Shown: piece by piece, positions 29,491 through 38,566 of the stretch
How the letters are laid out: each line of letters begins with the position of its first letter
How positions within the stretch are numbered: position 1 is the first letter of the stretch
Virus record (IMG/VR): IMGVR_UViG_3300036782_000013
Location: 1 to 49,115 of that record
DNA length: 49,115 bases
Reading direction: 5' to 3' (one strand)
Source: a virus
Notes under the pieces: model-generated
Told to the model about the DNA's origin: nothing
The model's input: only the letters and a program-made list of their open reading frames with translations
The model's database searches: none
Program-made: the position numbers and the translations under genes

Positions 29491-30588
29491 ATGAAAGATG
29501 TGAAGTTTGCCTTCGATAAGGCGAGCGTTCGCCGCTATGACGTTGATGGGATGCTTCATGTTGAGCTGACGCCGATTAGCAAGGCAAATGTTTGCGTCTA
29601 CTATGGCAAGGAAATACCAAACTGGGAAGATCATGGCCTTGAGCCAGATAAAGCATATAGGTTGCTACGTGACCCAGATGAGTTATCCAAGGCAGTAGAG
29701 ACATTCAACAACAAGCCTCTGCTCAACACGCATATCGCAGTATCCATCCTAAACCCACCAAAGGAATCCATCATCGGGGCAACAGGAAGTAATGCCTCGT
29801 TTGAAGATGGTTATCTTAAAAACTCGCTAGTTATTTGGGACGTCAATTCGATCATTGGCGTTGAAAACAAGCAGCAGCGAGAAATCTCATCCTCATATCG
29901 TTACCGGTTGGACATGACACCAGGCGTGTTTGAGGGGAAAGCATACGATGGCGTCATGCGAGACATCGTTTGTAACCATGTGGCAATCGTGCCAAGTGGC
30001 CGGGCTGGCCCGGATGTTTTTGTTTACGACTCTAAACCAACAGGACTCAGACTGATGTCAAAAATCAAACAGATCATGAGCATTTTTAAGCCACTCATGG
30101 CAAATGATGCCGATCCAGAAGCAGCAGAAAAAGAAGTGGAAAAAATCATCAAAGACGACGACAAAAAAGACGACAAAATCGCCAAAGATTCCGAGGAAGA
30201 GAAAAAGAAACTCGCCGAGGATGAAGAGAAGGAAGCAGAGGAAAAGGCCAAAAAGATGGCCGAAGACGAAGCTGAAGAAGAAAAGAAAAAAGAAGATGGG
30301 AAAATGGCGATGGATGCTGCCATTCGCGGTGTTGAAAATCGGTTTGCTGCACTCCGCAAAGCAGAGCGAGAAGTCCGCCCAGTAGTTGGTGAGCTGGCTT
30401 GTGATAGCGCCGAAGAGGTGTACCGCACAGCCTTGAAACAAATGGGCTGCGATGAGCATGCGACGATCCCTTTAGCAGCATTGAGCTCTGTGTTCAAAGC
30501 ATATTCACGTCCGGCGATGGCTAACGACTCAGCGCCTATCAATCATACATCGCGCACAGCCGTGAAAGACTTCTTCGAGGGCAAATAA
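29491..30588 (+). CDS. DUF2213 prohead protease fused to a scaffold domain, 365 aa
   Basis: The N-terminal ~190 residues belong to DUF2213 (VRRYDVDGMLHVELTPIS, YYGKEIPNW, and NHVAIVPSGRAGPDV), a head maturation protease family. Residues about 205-290 are a highly charged Lys/Glu coiled coil typical of an internal scaffold, and the last ~70 residues are a separate conserved tail. A protease-scaffold fusion would direct capsid assembly and then be digested away. Confidence 0.88.
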   Translation: MKDVKFAFDKASVRRYDVDGMLHVELTPISKANVCVYYGKEIPNWEDHGLEPDKAYRLLRDPDELSKAVETFNNKPLLNTHIAVSILNPPKESIIGATGSNASFEDGYLKNSLVIWDVNSIIGVENKQQREISSSYRYRLDMTPGVFEGKAYDGVMRDIVCNHVAIVPSGRAGPDVFVYDSKPTGLRLMSKIKQIMSIFKPLMANDADPEAAEKEVEKIIKDDDKKDDKIAKDSEEEKKKLAEDEEKEAEEKAKKMAEDEAEEEKKKEDGKMAMDAAIRGVENRFAALRKAEREVRPVVGELACDSAEEVYRTALKQMGCDEHATIPLAALSSVFKAYSRPAMANDSAPINHTSRTAVKDFFEGK

Positions 30589-30589
30589 C

Positions 30590-31078
30590 ATGGCATTTCA
30601 AACAAGTGTAAGTGTTTATTCCGGCGTCGGCCAAGCTGGCCAGCCAGCATCAAACACTCCAATTATTGCAGCCGCAGGTGGCCCTGGGGCATTCCAAGCT
30701 GGCGCAAGCGGGTTAGTAATGGCTCGGTTTGCGTGGCGTAATGCAACCAACCCATTGCTGCTGGATAACACCGGTACTGGCAAGCCTGTCGGCTTCGTTC
30801 AAAACAACGCAAACGCCACGATCGGATACCTGCAGGGCAATAGCATGACTATCCCAGCAGGCCGAGAGGCATCACCGATTGTGGGTGGTGATTTCTGGGC
30901 GGTTTCCGCAACCGTCGCAACTGTTGGACAAAAAGTGTTTGCCGTATTGGCTGATGGCACTCTGAAAACTGGCGCGGCCGGAGCAACTATTTCAGGCGCA
31001 GTAGAGACAGATTGGTATGTGGCAAGCCCTGCCGCTGTCGGTGATCTACTCATTATCTCTACATGGAGCAAAGCATAA
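30590..31078 (+). CDS. Head cement/decoration protein (Gp24-like), 162 aa
   Basis: Begins MAFQTSVSVYSGVGQAGQPA and is rich in Gly/Ala and beta strands (GKPVGFVQNNANATIGYLQG, TIPAGREASPIVGGDFW). This matches structural cement proteins placed between protease/scaffold and capsid genes. It would clamp capsomers of the expanded head. Its stop overlaps the capsid start. Confidence 0.85.
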   Translation: MAFQTSVSVYSGVGQAGQPASNTPIIAAAGGPGAFQAGASGLVMARFAWRNATNPLLLDNTGTGKPVGFVQNNANATIGYLQGNSMTIPAGREASPIVGGDFWAVSATVATVGQKVFAVLADGTLKTGAAGATISGAVETDWYVASPAAVGDLLIISTWSKA

Positions 31079-32103
31079 TGTCTCAACTGACTCAGGCTGA
31101 TTTCGCTGCCTTTAAAGTGGAAGCCGAATCACGGGGCATTTTCCTGCCATCTTCCGTGACAAAATTCGCAATGGACTCCGATGTGCAGCCTTCAATGGCA
31201 CCGAACGGTGGCATCCCAGCAATTGTCTCAACCTTCATCGATCCAGAAATCGTCCGCACCATTTTCGCCAAGCAGAAGGCAGTAGATATTCTCGGCGAGA
31301 AGAAAAAGGGTTCCTGGGCGCAGGACACCATGATGATCCAGCGCGTTGAGCAATCTGGCGATGTCGTTGCATACGATGACTACAGCGAGCAAGGTGCAAA
31401 CCAAGTTACATCCCACTGGGAGAACCGCCAGGTATACCGTTATCAAACAATGGTTACTTATGGTGAGCTGGAGCAAGAGCGCTATGGCTTAGCTATGCTG
31501 CCTTACGTGGCTGAAAAACAACGCGCGGCCGCATGGACTCTTAACCAGGCGCAGAACAAGTTTTACTTCTATGGCGTTAGTGGCCTGTTGAATTATGGCA
31601 TCCTCAATGATCCATCACTGCCAACTCCAATTACACCGGCTACAGTTGGCGGCGCTACATTGTGGTCGGCTAAGCAGGTTGTCGATATTTACAACGATAT
31701 CCTCGCCTTGTATCAGGACTTGATCTCCCGCACCAATGGTGCAGTTGGTGATGGTGTAGACATGGCATCACCATTGGTTCTGGCAATGAGCCCACAAGCT
31801 TCCGTGTGGTTCAAACGCGCTAACGAAGTTTTCGGTAACTCAGTAGAGAAGATGGTTAAAGACACCTTCACGAATCTGCGTATCGAAGTCGCGCCACAAT
31901 ACGATACAGATGCCGGTGAACTGGTTCAGATGTTCGTAGAAACTGCCCAAGGGCAAAATGCTGGTTACTGTGCTTATAGCGAAAAGTTGCGTGCTCACCC
32001 CGTCATCACCATGACATCAAGCTGGAAACAGAAACATTCCGGCACAACTTATGGTGCAGTGGTAACTCAACCATTCCTGTTTGCGCAGATGTTGGGGGTT
32101 TAA
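31078..32103 (+). CDS. Major capsid protein, DUF2184-type, 341 aa
   Basis: HK97-fold capsid subunit. The central part (WAQDTMMIQRVEQSGDVVAY, then YRYQTMVTYGELEQERYG) and the C-terminal SSWKQKHSGTTYGAVVTQPF match the DUF2184 capsid family. I start at the ATG at 31078 (MSQLTQADF) where it overlaps the cement-gene stop. An earlier in-frame ATG would begin inside that gene. Confidence 0.9.
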   Translation: MSQLTQADFAAFKVEAESRGIFLPSSVTKFAMDSDVQPSMAPNGGIPAIVSTFIDPEIVRTIFAKQKAVDILGEKKKGSWAQDTMMIQRVEQSGDVVAYDDYSEQGANQVTSHWENRQVYRYQTMVTYGELEQERYGLAMLPYVAEKQRAAAWTLNQAQNKFYFYGVSGLLNYGILNDPSLPTPITPATVGGATLWSAKQVVDIYNDILALYQDLISRTNGAVGDGVDMASPLVLAMSPQASVWFKRANEVFGNSVEKMVKDTFTNLRIEVAPQYDTDAGELVQMFVETAQGQNAGYCAYSEKLRAHPVITMTSSWKQKHSGTTYGAVVTQPFLFAQMLGV

Positions 32104-32106
32104 GTT

Positions 32107-32433
32107 ATGGCTAAGTCTTCTACCTATGTAATCGGGTGCAAACTGCCAAGTGGGCTTTCTTTCGTTCACAATGGCGTGAAGATCACTCTGTCTGGTGCTA
32201 ATTCCTCTGTGCTGGTAAACGGATTTGGGTTGACTAAAAATGTTCCAGCCGATGCCTGGGAGTCATTTGTTTCGATTCATAAAGATTCGAAATTCATTCG
32301 TAATGGTGTGATTTTTGCCGTTTCTGATGAAGAGTCCGCTCAGGATGCTAGCCTTGAAAGGGAGGGTGTGAAGACCGGCCTGGAACAAGCATCACCCAAA
32401 AGTGCTGGCGTGGAGCCTGATAAAGAGGAGTAA
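32107..32433 (+). CDS. Hypothetical head protein, 108 aa
   Basis: Begins MAKSSTYVIGCKLPSGLSFV, a small beta-rich domain (about 1-75) with an acidic/charged tail. Short proteins of this type occur between capsid and DUF4054 genes in the same module elsewhere. It may be a minor head or decoration protein. Confidence 0.7.
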   Translation: MAKSSTYVIGCKLPSGLSFVHNGVKITLSGANSSVLVNGFGLTKNVPADAWESFVSIHKDSKFIRNGVIFAVSDEESAQDASLEREGVKTGLEQASPKSAGVEPDKEE

Positions 32434-32436
32434 AGC

Positions 32437-32832
32437 ATGGGCGTTGTAACATTGGACATACCAACGTTTCGCGCCATGTTCCCCGAGTTTTCCAATGTAA
32501 CTGATCTAGCCCTACCATACCTGTTTAACCAAGCCACCGACTACCTTAACAACTCCGAATATTCACTCGTTGATGATGTCATTAAGCGAGAGCGTTTGCT
32601 CTATCTGCTTATGGCCCATTTGGCGTACGTGCGATATGGGAATAACAAAGGGAATGGCGGATCTGGATTGGTAGGGCGCATCAATTCAGCGTCGGAAGGC
32701 AGCGTTTCTGTTTCTACAGATGTTGGTCAAGTTGAATTCCGATATGCCTGGTACACCCAAAGCCCATACGGTTTGGATTTTTGGCAGGCTACGAAAGTTT
32801 ATAGAATGGCTAACTACTACCCGGGGTGCTAA
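32437..32832 (+). CDS. DUF4054 head-tail connector protein, 131 aa
   Basis: The sequence (LDIPTFRAMFPEFSNVTDLA, then LLYLLMAHLAYVRYGNN, then SEGSVSVSTDVG and QSPYGLDFW) matches DUF4054, an adaptor that docks beneath the portal. It is four bp downstream of the previous gene, in the usual place. Confidence 0.88.
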   Translation: MGVVTLDIPTFRAMFPEFSNVTDLALPYLFNQATDYLNNSEYSLVDDVIKRERLLYLLMAHLAYVRYGNNKGNGGSGLVGRINSASEGSVSVSTDVGQVEFRYAWYTQSPYGLDFWQATKVYRMANYYPGC

Positions 32833-33279
32833 ATGGCAGGTGGACTTGAAGCGTATCTAAAAAACATGGAAGAAAAGCTAAATGCGACAGAAGTCCGCGT
32901 AGGGTTCCTTGAGGGTTCGACATATCCAGACGGCACGCCGGTAGCAATGGTGGCAGCCAGAAATGAGTATGGCGACCCTGGGCATAATCAACCTCCGCGC
33001 CCATTTTTCCGCAATGCAATAGCTGAGAATAGCGTGGAATGGAGTGAAAGCATTGCCAGGGGGCTACGGGCTGGACTGTCAGCTGAGGAAGTGCTGGAAG
33101 CGGTTGGGGCGAAAGTTCAGGGTGATATCCAGGAATCAATAGCAACTCTGATGGAACCAAAGCTTTCTGATGCCACCATTCATGCCAGAAGAACAAGAAA
33201 GGAAAGGCCGAATAACTCCACAAAGCCACTCGTTGATACCAAGGTGATGATCGGCGATGTGAATTACGAGGTCAAATAA
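32833..33279 (+). CDS. Head-tail joining protein, HK97 gp10-like, 148 aa
   Basis: Shows VRVGFLEGSTYPDGTPVAMV and NEYGDPGHNQPPRPFFR, the PPRPFFR motif of the HK97 gp10/minor tail Z group. It is thought to attach to the neck during head-tail joining. It overlaps the next gene by one base. Confidence 0.82.
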   Translation: MAGGLEAYLKNMEEKLNATEVRVGFLEGSTYPDGTPVAMVAARNEYGDPGHNQPPRPFFRNAIAENSVEWSESIARGLRAGLSAEEVLEAVGAKVQGDIQESIATLMEPKLSDATIHARRTRKERPNNSTKPLVDTKVMIGDVNYEVK

Positions 33280-33647
33280 TGAACCTACACGGCATTGTGA
33301 GCGGGGCGATAGGTGCGGTTAATCCCTTTGTGCCGGCACAGATAAAAGTCAGCACTGGTTACTCTACCGATGCAGCTGGTCACAGGATCCCATCCTATAC
33401 CACTACGAATGTCTCTGTGCAGCTACAGGCGCTTGGCTACAAAGACCTGATGCAAGTTGATGGGCTAAACCTTCAGGGGGTCGTGAAGGCCGCTTACGTG
33501 AACGGTAACTTCAATGGCGTCAATCGACCCAAGCAGCAAGGCGGAGATCTGCTCATCGTCAATGGCGAAGAGTGGTTAATTGTCCAGCCCCTTGAGGAGT
33601 GGCCAGATTGGTGCAAGTTTGTGGTTAACCTGCAGAGGCAAACATAA
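33279..33647 (+). CDS. Neck/tail-completion protein, 122 aa
   Basis: Beta-rich protein (MNLHGIVSGAIGAVNPFVPA, then KVSTGYSTDAAGHRIPSY and EEWLIVQPLEEWPDW). It resembles neck or tail-completion proteins at this position in related modules. Its neighbours overlap by one base on each side. Confidence 0.7.
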   Translation: MNLHGIVSGAIGAVNPFVPAQIKVSTGYSTDAAGHRIPSYTTTNVSVQLQALGYKDLMQVDGLNLQGVVKAAYVNGNFNGVNRPKQQGGDLLIVNGEEWLIVQPLEEWPDWCKFVVNLQRQT

Positions 33648-34189
33648 TGACTGCCTCTATCAGTATTTCAGATGACGATATCGCGACCGCCTTGCGCGGT
33701 TTTTTATTGTCTCTAATCAGCACTGAAGTGGTGTTGGCACAAGAGAACCGGGTGCCTATGCCAAGTGCAGATTTCTGCACAATGACCCCAATGGGTGTAA
33801 GTGGGCTATCAACAAACAGATATTCATACACTGACCCTGGAACATCTACTGGCGGAACGCAACAAACAACACGCACTAACGTATGGCGATGTCAGCTGGA
33901 TTTCTACGGTGAAACCGCTCAAACAAACTCGCTTATCGTAGCAACCATGGTTCGCTCAGAATATGCCGTTGAGCAGTTTAAAACAATGGGCTACGACATC
34001 AGGCCGCTTTACTCCGGCGAACCTCACCAGACAACGATGCTCAACGGCGAGCAGCAATATGAATCGCGGTGGACGTTAGATTTCTCAGCTCAGGTAAACG
34101 CCGCGATCACCACCCCAATGCAATTCATGGACATCATCGATATCGGCCTAGTTGAGGTCGACACAAAATTCCCACCGGAGAATGCATAA
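33647..34189 (+). CDS. Phage neck terminator-like protein (LIC_12616 family), 180 aa
   Basis: The sequence includes EVVLAQENRVPMPSADFCTM, TRTNVWRCQLDFYGETAQTN and the AITTPMQFMDIIDIGLVEVD tail typical of this family, which caps the tail near the head. It ends directly before the sheath gene. Confidence 0.75.
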   Translation: MTASISISDDDIATALRGFLLSLISTEVVLAQENRVPMPSADFCTMTPMGVSGLSTNRYSYTDPGTSTGGTQQTTRTNVWRCQLDFYGETAQTNSLIVATMVRSEYAVEQFKTMGYDIRPLYSGEPHQTTMLNGEQQYESRWTLDFSAQVNAAITTPMQFMDIIDIGLVEVDTKFPPENA

Positions 34190-35668
34190 ATGGCAATTCC
34201 TATTTCCAAAGACGTTAAAATCAATCCGGGCGTGCTTGCTGCAGGCGGCACGGCGCTTGATTTGAACGGGCTGATTTTGACTGATAGCGCATATGCTCCG
34301 GTTGGATCGGTTTTATCCTTTTCCTCTGATGAGGATGTAGCCAAATATTTCGGCAGTGCCTCACAAGAGGCGGCGATGGCAACTATCTATTTCGCTGGCT
34401 ACAAGGGCTCAACAAAACAGCCGGGTAACTTGCTGTATTCACAATTCAACACCGATGACATTTCGGCGTTCCTACGGTCTGCATCAATGGCCGATGTGAC
34501 CCTGGCGCAACTTAAACTGCTGACCGGTACGATTATCCTGACCGTTGATGGGACGTCGGTAACATCAACCAGCATTTCGCTAAGCGCAGCCACCAGTTTT
34601 GATAACGCAGCAACGCTGATCAAGACAGGTATCGGCTCTAGCGTGAACGTGGTGTGGGATACCAACACTAAGGCTTTCATCATCTCCTCGGCAACCGATG
34701 GTGATAGCAGCACTATCACTTATGCTACTGGTACACTTTCTGCGGGGCTGCGTCTTACATCAGCGGCTGGAGCTGTATTATCCCAGGGCTCTGACGCTGC
34801 CGTGGTTGCGGATGCATTCCAAAAGGTTTTGGCTGTAAGTCAGGACTTTGCACTCTTCACCACATCGTTCATTTGCAATCAAGATCAGCATTTGGCATTC
34901 GCGGCATGGGTAAGTGCGCAGAACTACCGTTTCGGCTATGTAGCGCATGACGCCAGCGCCAATGCGATTATTCAAGACAGTACAGATAACCTGACCTACG
35001 CGTTGATCACCACTTACAGCTATGGGCAGACTGTGCCTGTATACGGTTATCAAGTCCACGCAGCTTCTGTATTGGGCTACGCAGCTTCGCTTGATTTTGA
35101 CCGAGCAGAAGGGCGTGTACCATTCAAATTCCGCTCATTAGATGGACTGCTGGCTCAGGTTAGTGACTCAAGCATCTATGACGTGCTTATCGCCAATGGT
35201 TATAACTTCTATGGCGCATATAGTGCAAACAACTACAGCACGAAATATTGGGCTGACGGCACCATTACCGGTGACTTCAAATGGCTTGATACTTTCTGCT
35301 TCCAGATTTGGCTGAATGCCAACCTGATGCAAGACGCGATCGAGATGTTCCAGGCTAACCGTTCATATCCATACAACAACGCGATGAAGGCGGCGGTAGA
35401 GGCTTCATTTGCTGACACTATCGCTCAGGGCGTGGCATTTGGTGGCATCCGTACTGGTATCACGCTGTCTGGCTCTCAAAAGTCACAGATTCAGAACGCT
35501 GTAGGCGTGGATATTTCCTCAACACTGCAAGCCAAGGGGTGGTATCTGTTCATCGCTGATGCTACTCCAGAGCAACGCGCAGCACGAACTTCACCATCCA
35601 TGACTTTCTACTACTGCGATGGCGGTAGTCTGCAGAAACTCACCCTGGCAAGCATCGAGGTACAATAA
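34190..35668 (+). CDS. Tail sheath protein, DUF3383-type, 492 aa
   Basis: The contractile sheath subunit. DUF3383 sheaths carry [23 protein letters not shown], and a C-terminal [20 protein letters not shown], all present here. Its presence shows that this phage has a contractile (myovirus) tail in spite of its lambda-like control region. The middle (about 100-200) is an Ig-like or surface-exposed insertion. Confidence 0.92.
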   Translation: MAIPISKDVKINPGVLAAGGTALDLNGLILTDSAYAPVGSVLSFSSDEDVAKYFGSASQEAAMATIYFAGYKGSTKQPGNLLYSQFNTDDISAFLRSASMADVTLAQLKLLTGTIILTVDGTSVTSTSISLSAATSFDNAATLIKTGIGSSVNVVWDTNTKAFIISSATDGDSSTITYATGTLSAGLRLTSAAGAVLSQGSDAAVVADAFQKVLAVSQDFALFTTSFICNQDQHLAFAAWVSAQNYRFGYVAHDASANAIIQDSTDNLTYALITTYSYGQTVPVYGYQVHAASVLGYAASLDFDRAEGRVPFKFRSLDGLLAQVSDSSIYDVLIANGYNFYGAYSANNYSTKYWADGTITGDFKWLDTFCFQIWLNANLMQDAIEMFQANRSYPYNNAMKAAVEASFADTIAQGVAFGGIRTGITLSGSQKSQIQNAVGVDISSTLQAKGWYLFIADATPEQRAARTSPSMTFYYCDGGSLQKLTLASIEVQ

Positions 35669-36108
35669 TGAGCAACACAATTACTAGTGCCGACGCTACC
35701 TATGCGCTTTCGGTTACCAACCTGTACCCGACCGCTCAGGTTTTGCAGGGGTACGCTGCAGATGCGATGTTTGCTGTAAGCGACACTGATTATGCCGTAA
35801 CTGTCCGTGGTGCAGACGGGAAGCTATCAGCAGGCTTCGTGTTTGGTCAGTACATCCAGACCATCACTATCATGCCAGACAGTCCGAGTCGCGAAATCTT
35901 TGAAACTTGGGCACAGACCTCGCGCACGGCTATTGCCGTATTCCGCTGCAATGCAACAATCATCATGCCAGCCATCGGTCGGAAATTTACCCTCACTAAT
36001 GGCGTTCTGCTTCGCTCTCGATTGCACCCTGACGCTAACCGCGTACTGCAGCAAATCCCATATCAAATCGAGTGGGAAAGCGTCACATCTGAACCCTATA
36101 GCGCGTAA
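35668..36108 (+). CDS. Tail tube protein, DUF3277-type, 146 aa
   Basis: Follows the sheath by a one-base overlap. It begins [20 protein letters not shown] and contains TITIMPDSPSREIFETWA and RFTLTNGVLLRSR-like beta strands, typical of DUF3277 tube proteins. It forms the inner conduit of the tail. Confidence 0.87.
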   Translation: MSNTITSADATYALSVTNLYPTAQVLQGYAADAMFAVSDTDYAVTVRGADGKLSAGFVFGQYIQTITIMPDSPSREIFETWAQTSRTAIAVFRCNATIIMPAIGRKFTLTNGVLLRSRLHPDANRVLQQIPYQIEWESVTSEPYSA

Positions 36109-36116
36109 GGAATAAC

Positions 36117-36524
36117 ATGGCACGCAAAGAGCTCTACTACAGCGTATCTGATACCAAAGGTCGCGATGAGGGGAAAATGTTCCTCATCAAAGAAATGTCG
36201 GCAATGCAGGCGGAATGGTGGGCCATTAGGGTTTGTCTAGCACTTGGCAATGCGGGTGTAGAAATTCCCGAAAATATTGCGAATATGGGTATGGCAGGCA
36301 TGGCTGTTGAGGGTTTAAAAATTGTTGCCAAAATCCCCGCCGAACAAGCCAAGCCTCTTCTGGATGAGTTGATGACATGCGTCTCAATAGTGCCAAATCC
36401 AGCAGATAAGAAAATTGTTCGAAACCTGCTAGATGATGATATTGAGGAAGTGGCCACTCGGCTTAAATTGCGTGCCGAGGTGTTCAAGTTACATGTGGAT
36501 TTTTTCACCGCCGCCGCCGCTTAG
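36117..36524 (+). CDS. Tail assembly chaperone (G-like), 135 aa
   Basis: Helical protein positioned between the tube and the tape measure, where chaperones that wrap the tape measure protein are encoded. The gene ends FFTAAAA after a T TTT TTC slippery site (36500-36506), so a fraction of ribosomes may shift to the -1 frame and make a longer product. Ribosome site AAGGAA. Confidence 0.8.
   Translation: MARKELYYSVSDTKGRDEGKMFLIKEMSAMQAEWWAIRVCLALGNAGVEIPENIANMGMAGMAVEGLKIVAKIPAEQAKPLLDELMTCVSIVPNPADKKIVRNLLDDDIEEVATRLKLRAEVFKLHVDFFTAAAA
36500..36506 (+). other. Programmed -1 frameshift slippery site, T TTT TTC
   Basis: The heptamer TTTTTTC is in the correct register (GAT TTT TTC in frame 0), 18 bp before the stop of the chaperone gene. 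Shifting -1 continues without a stop through the whole downstream ORF to 36739. The result would be a fusion of about 207 residues. Lambda G-GT works the same way. Confidence 0.75.
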
Positions 36525-36535
36525 ATATCCCGCCA

Positions 36536-36739
36536 ATGGTTCATGACCATTCTCCCGGACTAATCGAATGCGTGAATGTTCCCGCAACGATCAGCACCAT
36601 TATTTCATGCGAAATGAACTTAGCGACTCTTCATGACCTTGATACACACTACGGGCTTGAAGACATGTGGCGGCTATTGGAAGTTATTACTGTTCATAAC
36701 TACAACCAGAAATTAATGAACAAGCGGAGTGAGAGCTAA
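36536..36739 (+). CDS. Tail assembly chaperone T-like extension, 67 aa
   Basis: It lies in the -1 frame relative to the preceding gene and has no ribosome site before its first ATG, so it is probably translated as part of a frameshift fusion. The T-region begins at about 36503 in that reading. It ends overlapping the tape measure start. Its C-terminal region (LEDMWRLLEVITVHNYN) is helical. Confidence 0.75.
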   Translation: MVHDHSPGLIECVNVPATISTIISCEMNLATLHDLDTHYGLEDMWRLLEVITVHNYNQKLMNKRSES

Positions 36740-38565
36740 TGGCGACTATCATTGATGCTTTGGTGGTCACTCTTGGCCTGGATGCATCCGGTTTCAAAAA
36801 AGGACAGGAAGAGACCAAAGAGAGTCTCGATAAGACCCGAAAAAACTCTGAACAGACAGCAAAAGATATGGAGGCCGCAGGTAAAAGAGCGGCCTCCTTC
36901 TTTGGATCCATTCGCACAGAATTGCTAGCGCTGGTTGGCGTAACACTTTCAGCCAATGGCATTAAAAACTTCATCACTAACACCGCTAATAGTCTGCAGC
37001 AACTAGGCATCAACTCCAAAGCATTAGACATGTCTGCCAGGTCGCTGGACGGATGGGGGCGTGCTGCAGAGGCTGCAGGATCAAGTGCTGAGAAGATGCA
37101 GGGGACTCTGTCAGGCTTTCAGGATGTGCTGACCCAGATTAGGACTGGTGGAGCTTCCGATAGCCCGTTATTTTCTGCTCTAGCATCGTTTGGTGGCGCG
37201 ACAGGTGCTAACTTCGACTATCAGAAAGATAATTCCGAAGCCATCATGCGCAAGATTGCGCAAAACTGGAACAAGTTAAACGCTGATGCAAAGCGACGTT
37301 TTGGGGGCATGTTTGGGTTCGATAATGCCACGCAACAGGCTTTAAGCAGTGGGCAGTTAGTCACTGATGCAGGCCGGTTTGAAAAAACATCGAAAGCTAC
37401 AGAGGATGCTACGAGAAAAGCCGCAGAATTAAACCGGCAACTCGTAGCTATGAAGCAAAATTTTTCCGCTGCATCCCAGGTGCTTTTAACTGCATTAATT
37501 CCTTATATCGAAAAGCTGATCCCTCTCATAGAGCAGTTTGGTGTATGGATATCAAATCACGGCCCAGAGATACAGCAATTCTTTAAAGATACCGCAGATA
37601 TCATACATAAGGTTTCAGATGCTGCTGGCGGTTGGCAGAACATCATGGAAGGACTTCTGGTTTTTATCGGAGGGAAATGGCTGCTGGGAATGATTTCCGC
37701 TATCGGCGGTGTGAAAGGTGCTCTGGTAGCGCTATCGAGAGTAAGCCTTATCGCCGGGCTAGTTGAGTTGCAAAAATATGCAGAAGTGTTGGAAAAAAAA
37801 TATGCATGGCTGACAAATAATCCGGTAGCAAACACGCTAAATGACTTGCCAGGAATGGATAAGACTGAAACCTACGGGAAAATGTTTCACGACTGGGTGC
37901 AGGAAAAAACCGGCATAAATCTTCCTAGAGCTGATGGGTATGGGCAAGTCAATCAAGAAGGTCAGCGTTCTCAGCCAGCGAATGCGCCAAGGGGCATTAG
38001 AAATAACAACCCAGGAAACCTTAACTTTGTTGGGCAAGCTGGAGCATCAAAAGAGCGTGGTGAAAACGGAAGGTTTGCTGTTTTTGGGTCAATGACGGAT
38101 GGAGTTGCAGCGCTTTACAAGCAGATCCAACTCTACTTTAAGCGTGGCACTGACACTATTTCCGAGATCGTCAATAAGTATGCCCCAGCAAGTGACAATA
38201 ACAATGTGATGGCTTACATCAACTCGCTAGTCAAATCCACAGGGAAGGGAGCGAATGAGTCACTTAGCTCCGCTGATATGTCCACAATATTCAATCTCCT
38301 AAAAGGTATCATTAGCCATGAAAATGGAAAAGGATATGTCAGTGATGACGAGATTATGCGCGGCATACAGGTTGGAGCAAAGGCAAGCATGCAGCGTGGC
38401 TCTGGCAGTTATGCTGGCCCAACTGGGAATAAGACCGAAATCCATATAGGCAAGGCGGAATTTGTAACTTCAGCTAACAATCAGCAAGCCCTATCTAAAG
38501 ACATTGAGCGCGGAGCTGGACGGTCAAGCATGCTGACCCCATCACTTACTGGTCAGGGTGGTTAA
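36739..38565 (+). CDS. Tape measure protein with C-terminal muralytic-type domain, 608 aa
   Basis: It sets tail length. The N-terminus has helices (LGLDASGFKKGQEETKESL), the middle has the SARSLDGWGRAAEAAGSSAE segment, and around residues 280-365 there are hydrophobic stretches. At about 410-520 the sequence PRGIRNNNPGNLNFVGQAGA and GRFAVFGSMTDGVAALYKQI resembles a phage-associated peptidoglycan hydrolase domain (RNNNPGNL motif), which would help DNA cross the cell wall. It is short for a contractile tail, suggesting a tail of less than about 100 nm. Confidence 0.88.
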   Translation: MATIIDALVVTLGLDASGFKKGQEETKESLDKTRKNSEQTAKDMEAAGKRAASFFGSIRTELLALVGVTLSANGIKNFITNTANSLQQLGINSKALDMSARSLDGWGRAAEAAGSSAEKMQGTLSGFQDVLTQIRTGGASDSPLFSALASFGGATGANFDYQKDNSEAIMRKIAQNWNKLNADAKRRFGGMFGFDNATQQALSSGQLVTDAGRFEKTSKATEDATRKAAELNRQLVAMKQNFSAASQVLLTALIPYIEKLIPLIEQFGVWISNHGPEIQQFFKDTADIIHKVSDAAGGWQNIMEGLLVFIGGKWLLGMISAIGGVKGALVALSRVSLIAGLVELQKYAEVLEKKYAWLTNNPVANTLNDLPGMDKTETYGKMFHDWVQEKTGINLPRADGYGQVNQEGQRSQPANAPRGIRNNNPGNLNFVGQAGASKERGENGRFAVFGSMTDGVAALYKQIQLYFKRGTDTISEIVNKYAPASDNNNVMAYINSLVKSTGKGANESLSSADMSTIFNLLKGIISHENGKGYVSDDEIMRGIQVGAKASMQRGSGSYAGPTGNKTEIHIGKAEFVTSANNQQALSKDIERGAGRSSMLTPSLTGQGG

Positions 38566-38566
38566 C

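Noticed and set aside
30024-30542. Long minus-strand ORF (172 aa) opposite the protease/scaffold gene
   Set aside because: It mirrors the Lys/Glu-rich scaffold codons (poly-Ser/Phe composition) and has no ribosome site. It is a shadow of the real gene.
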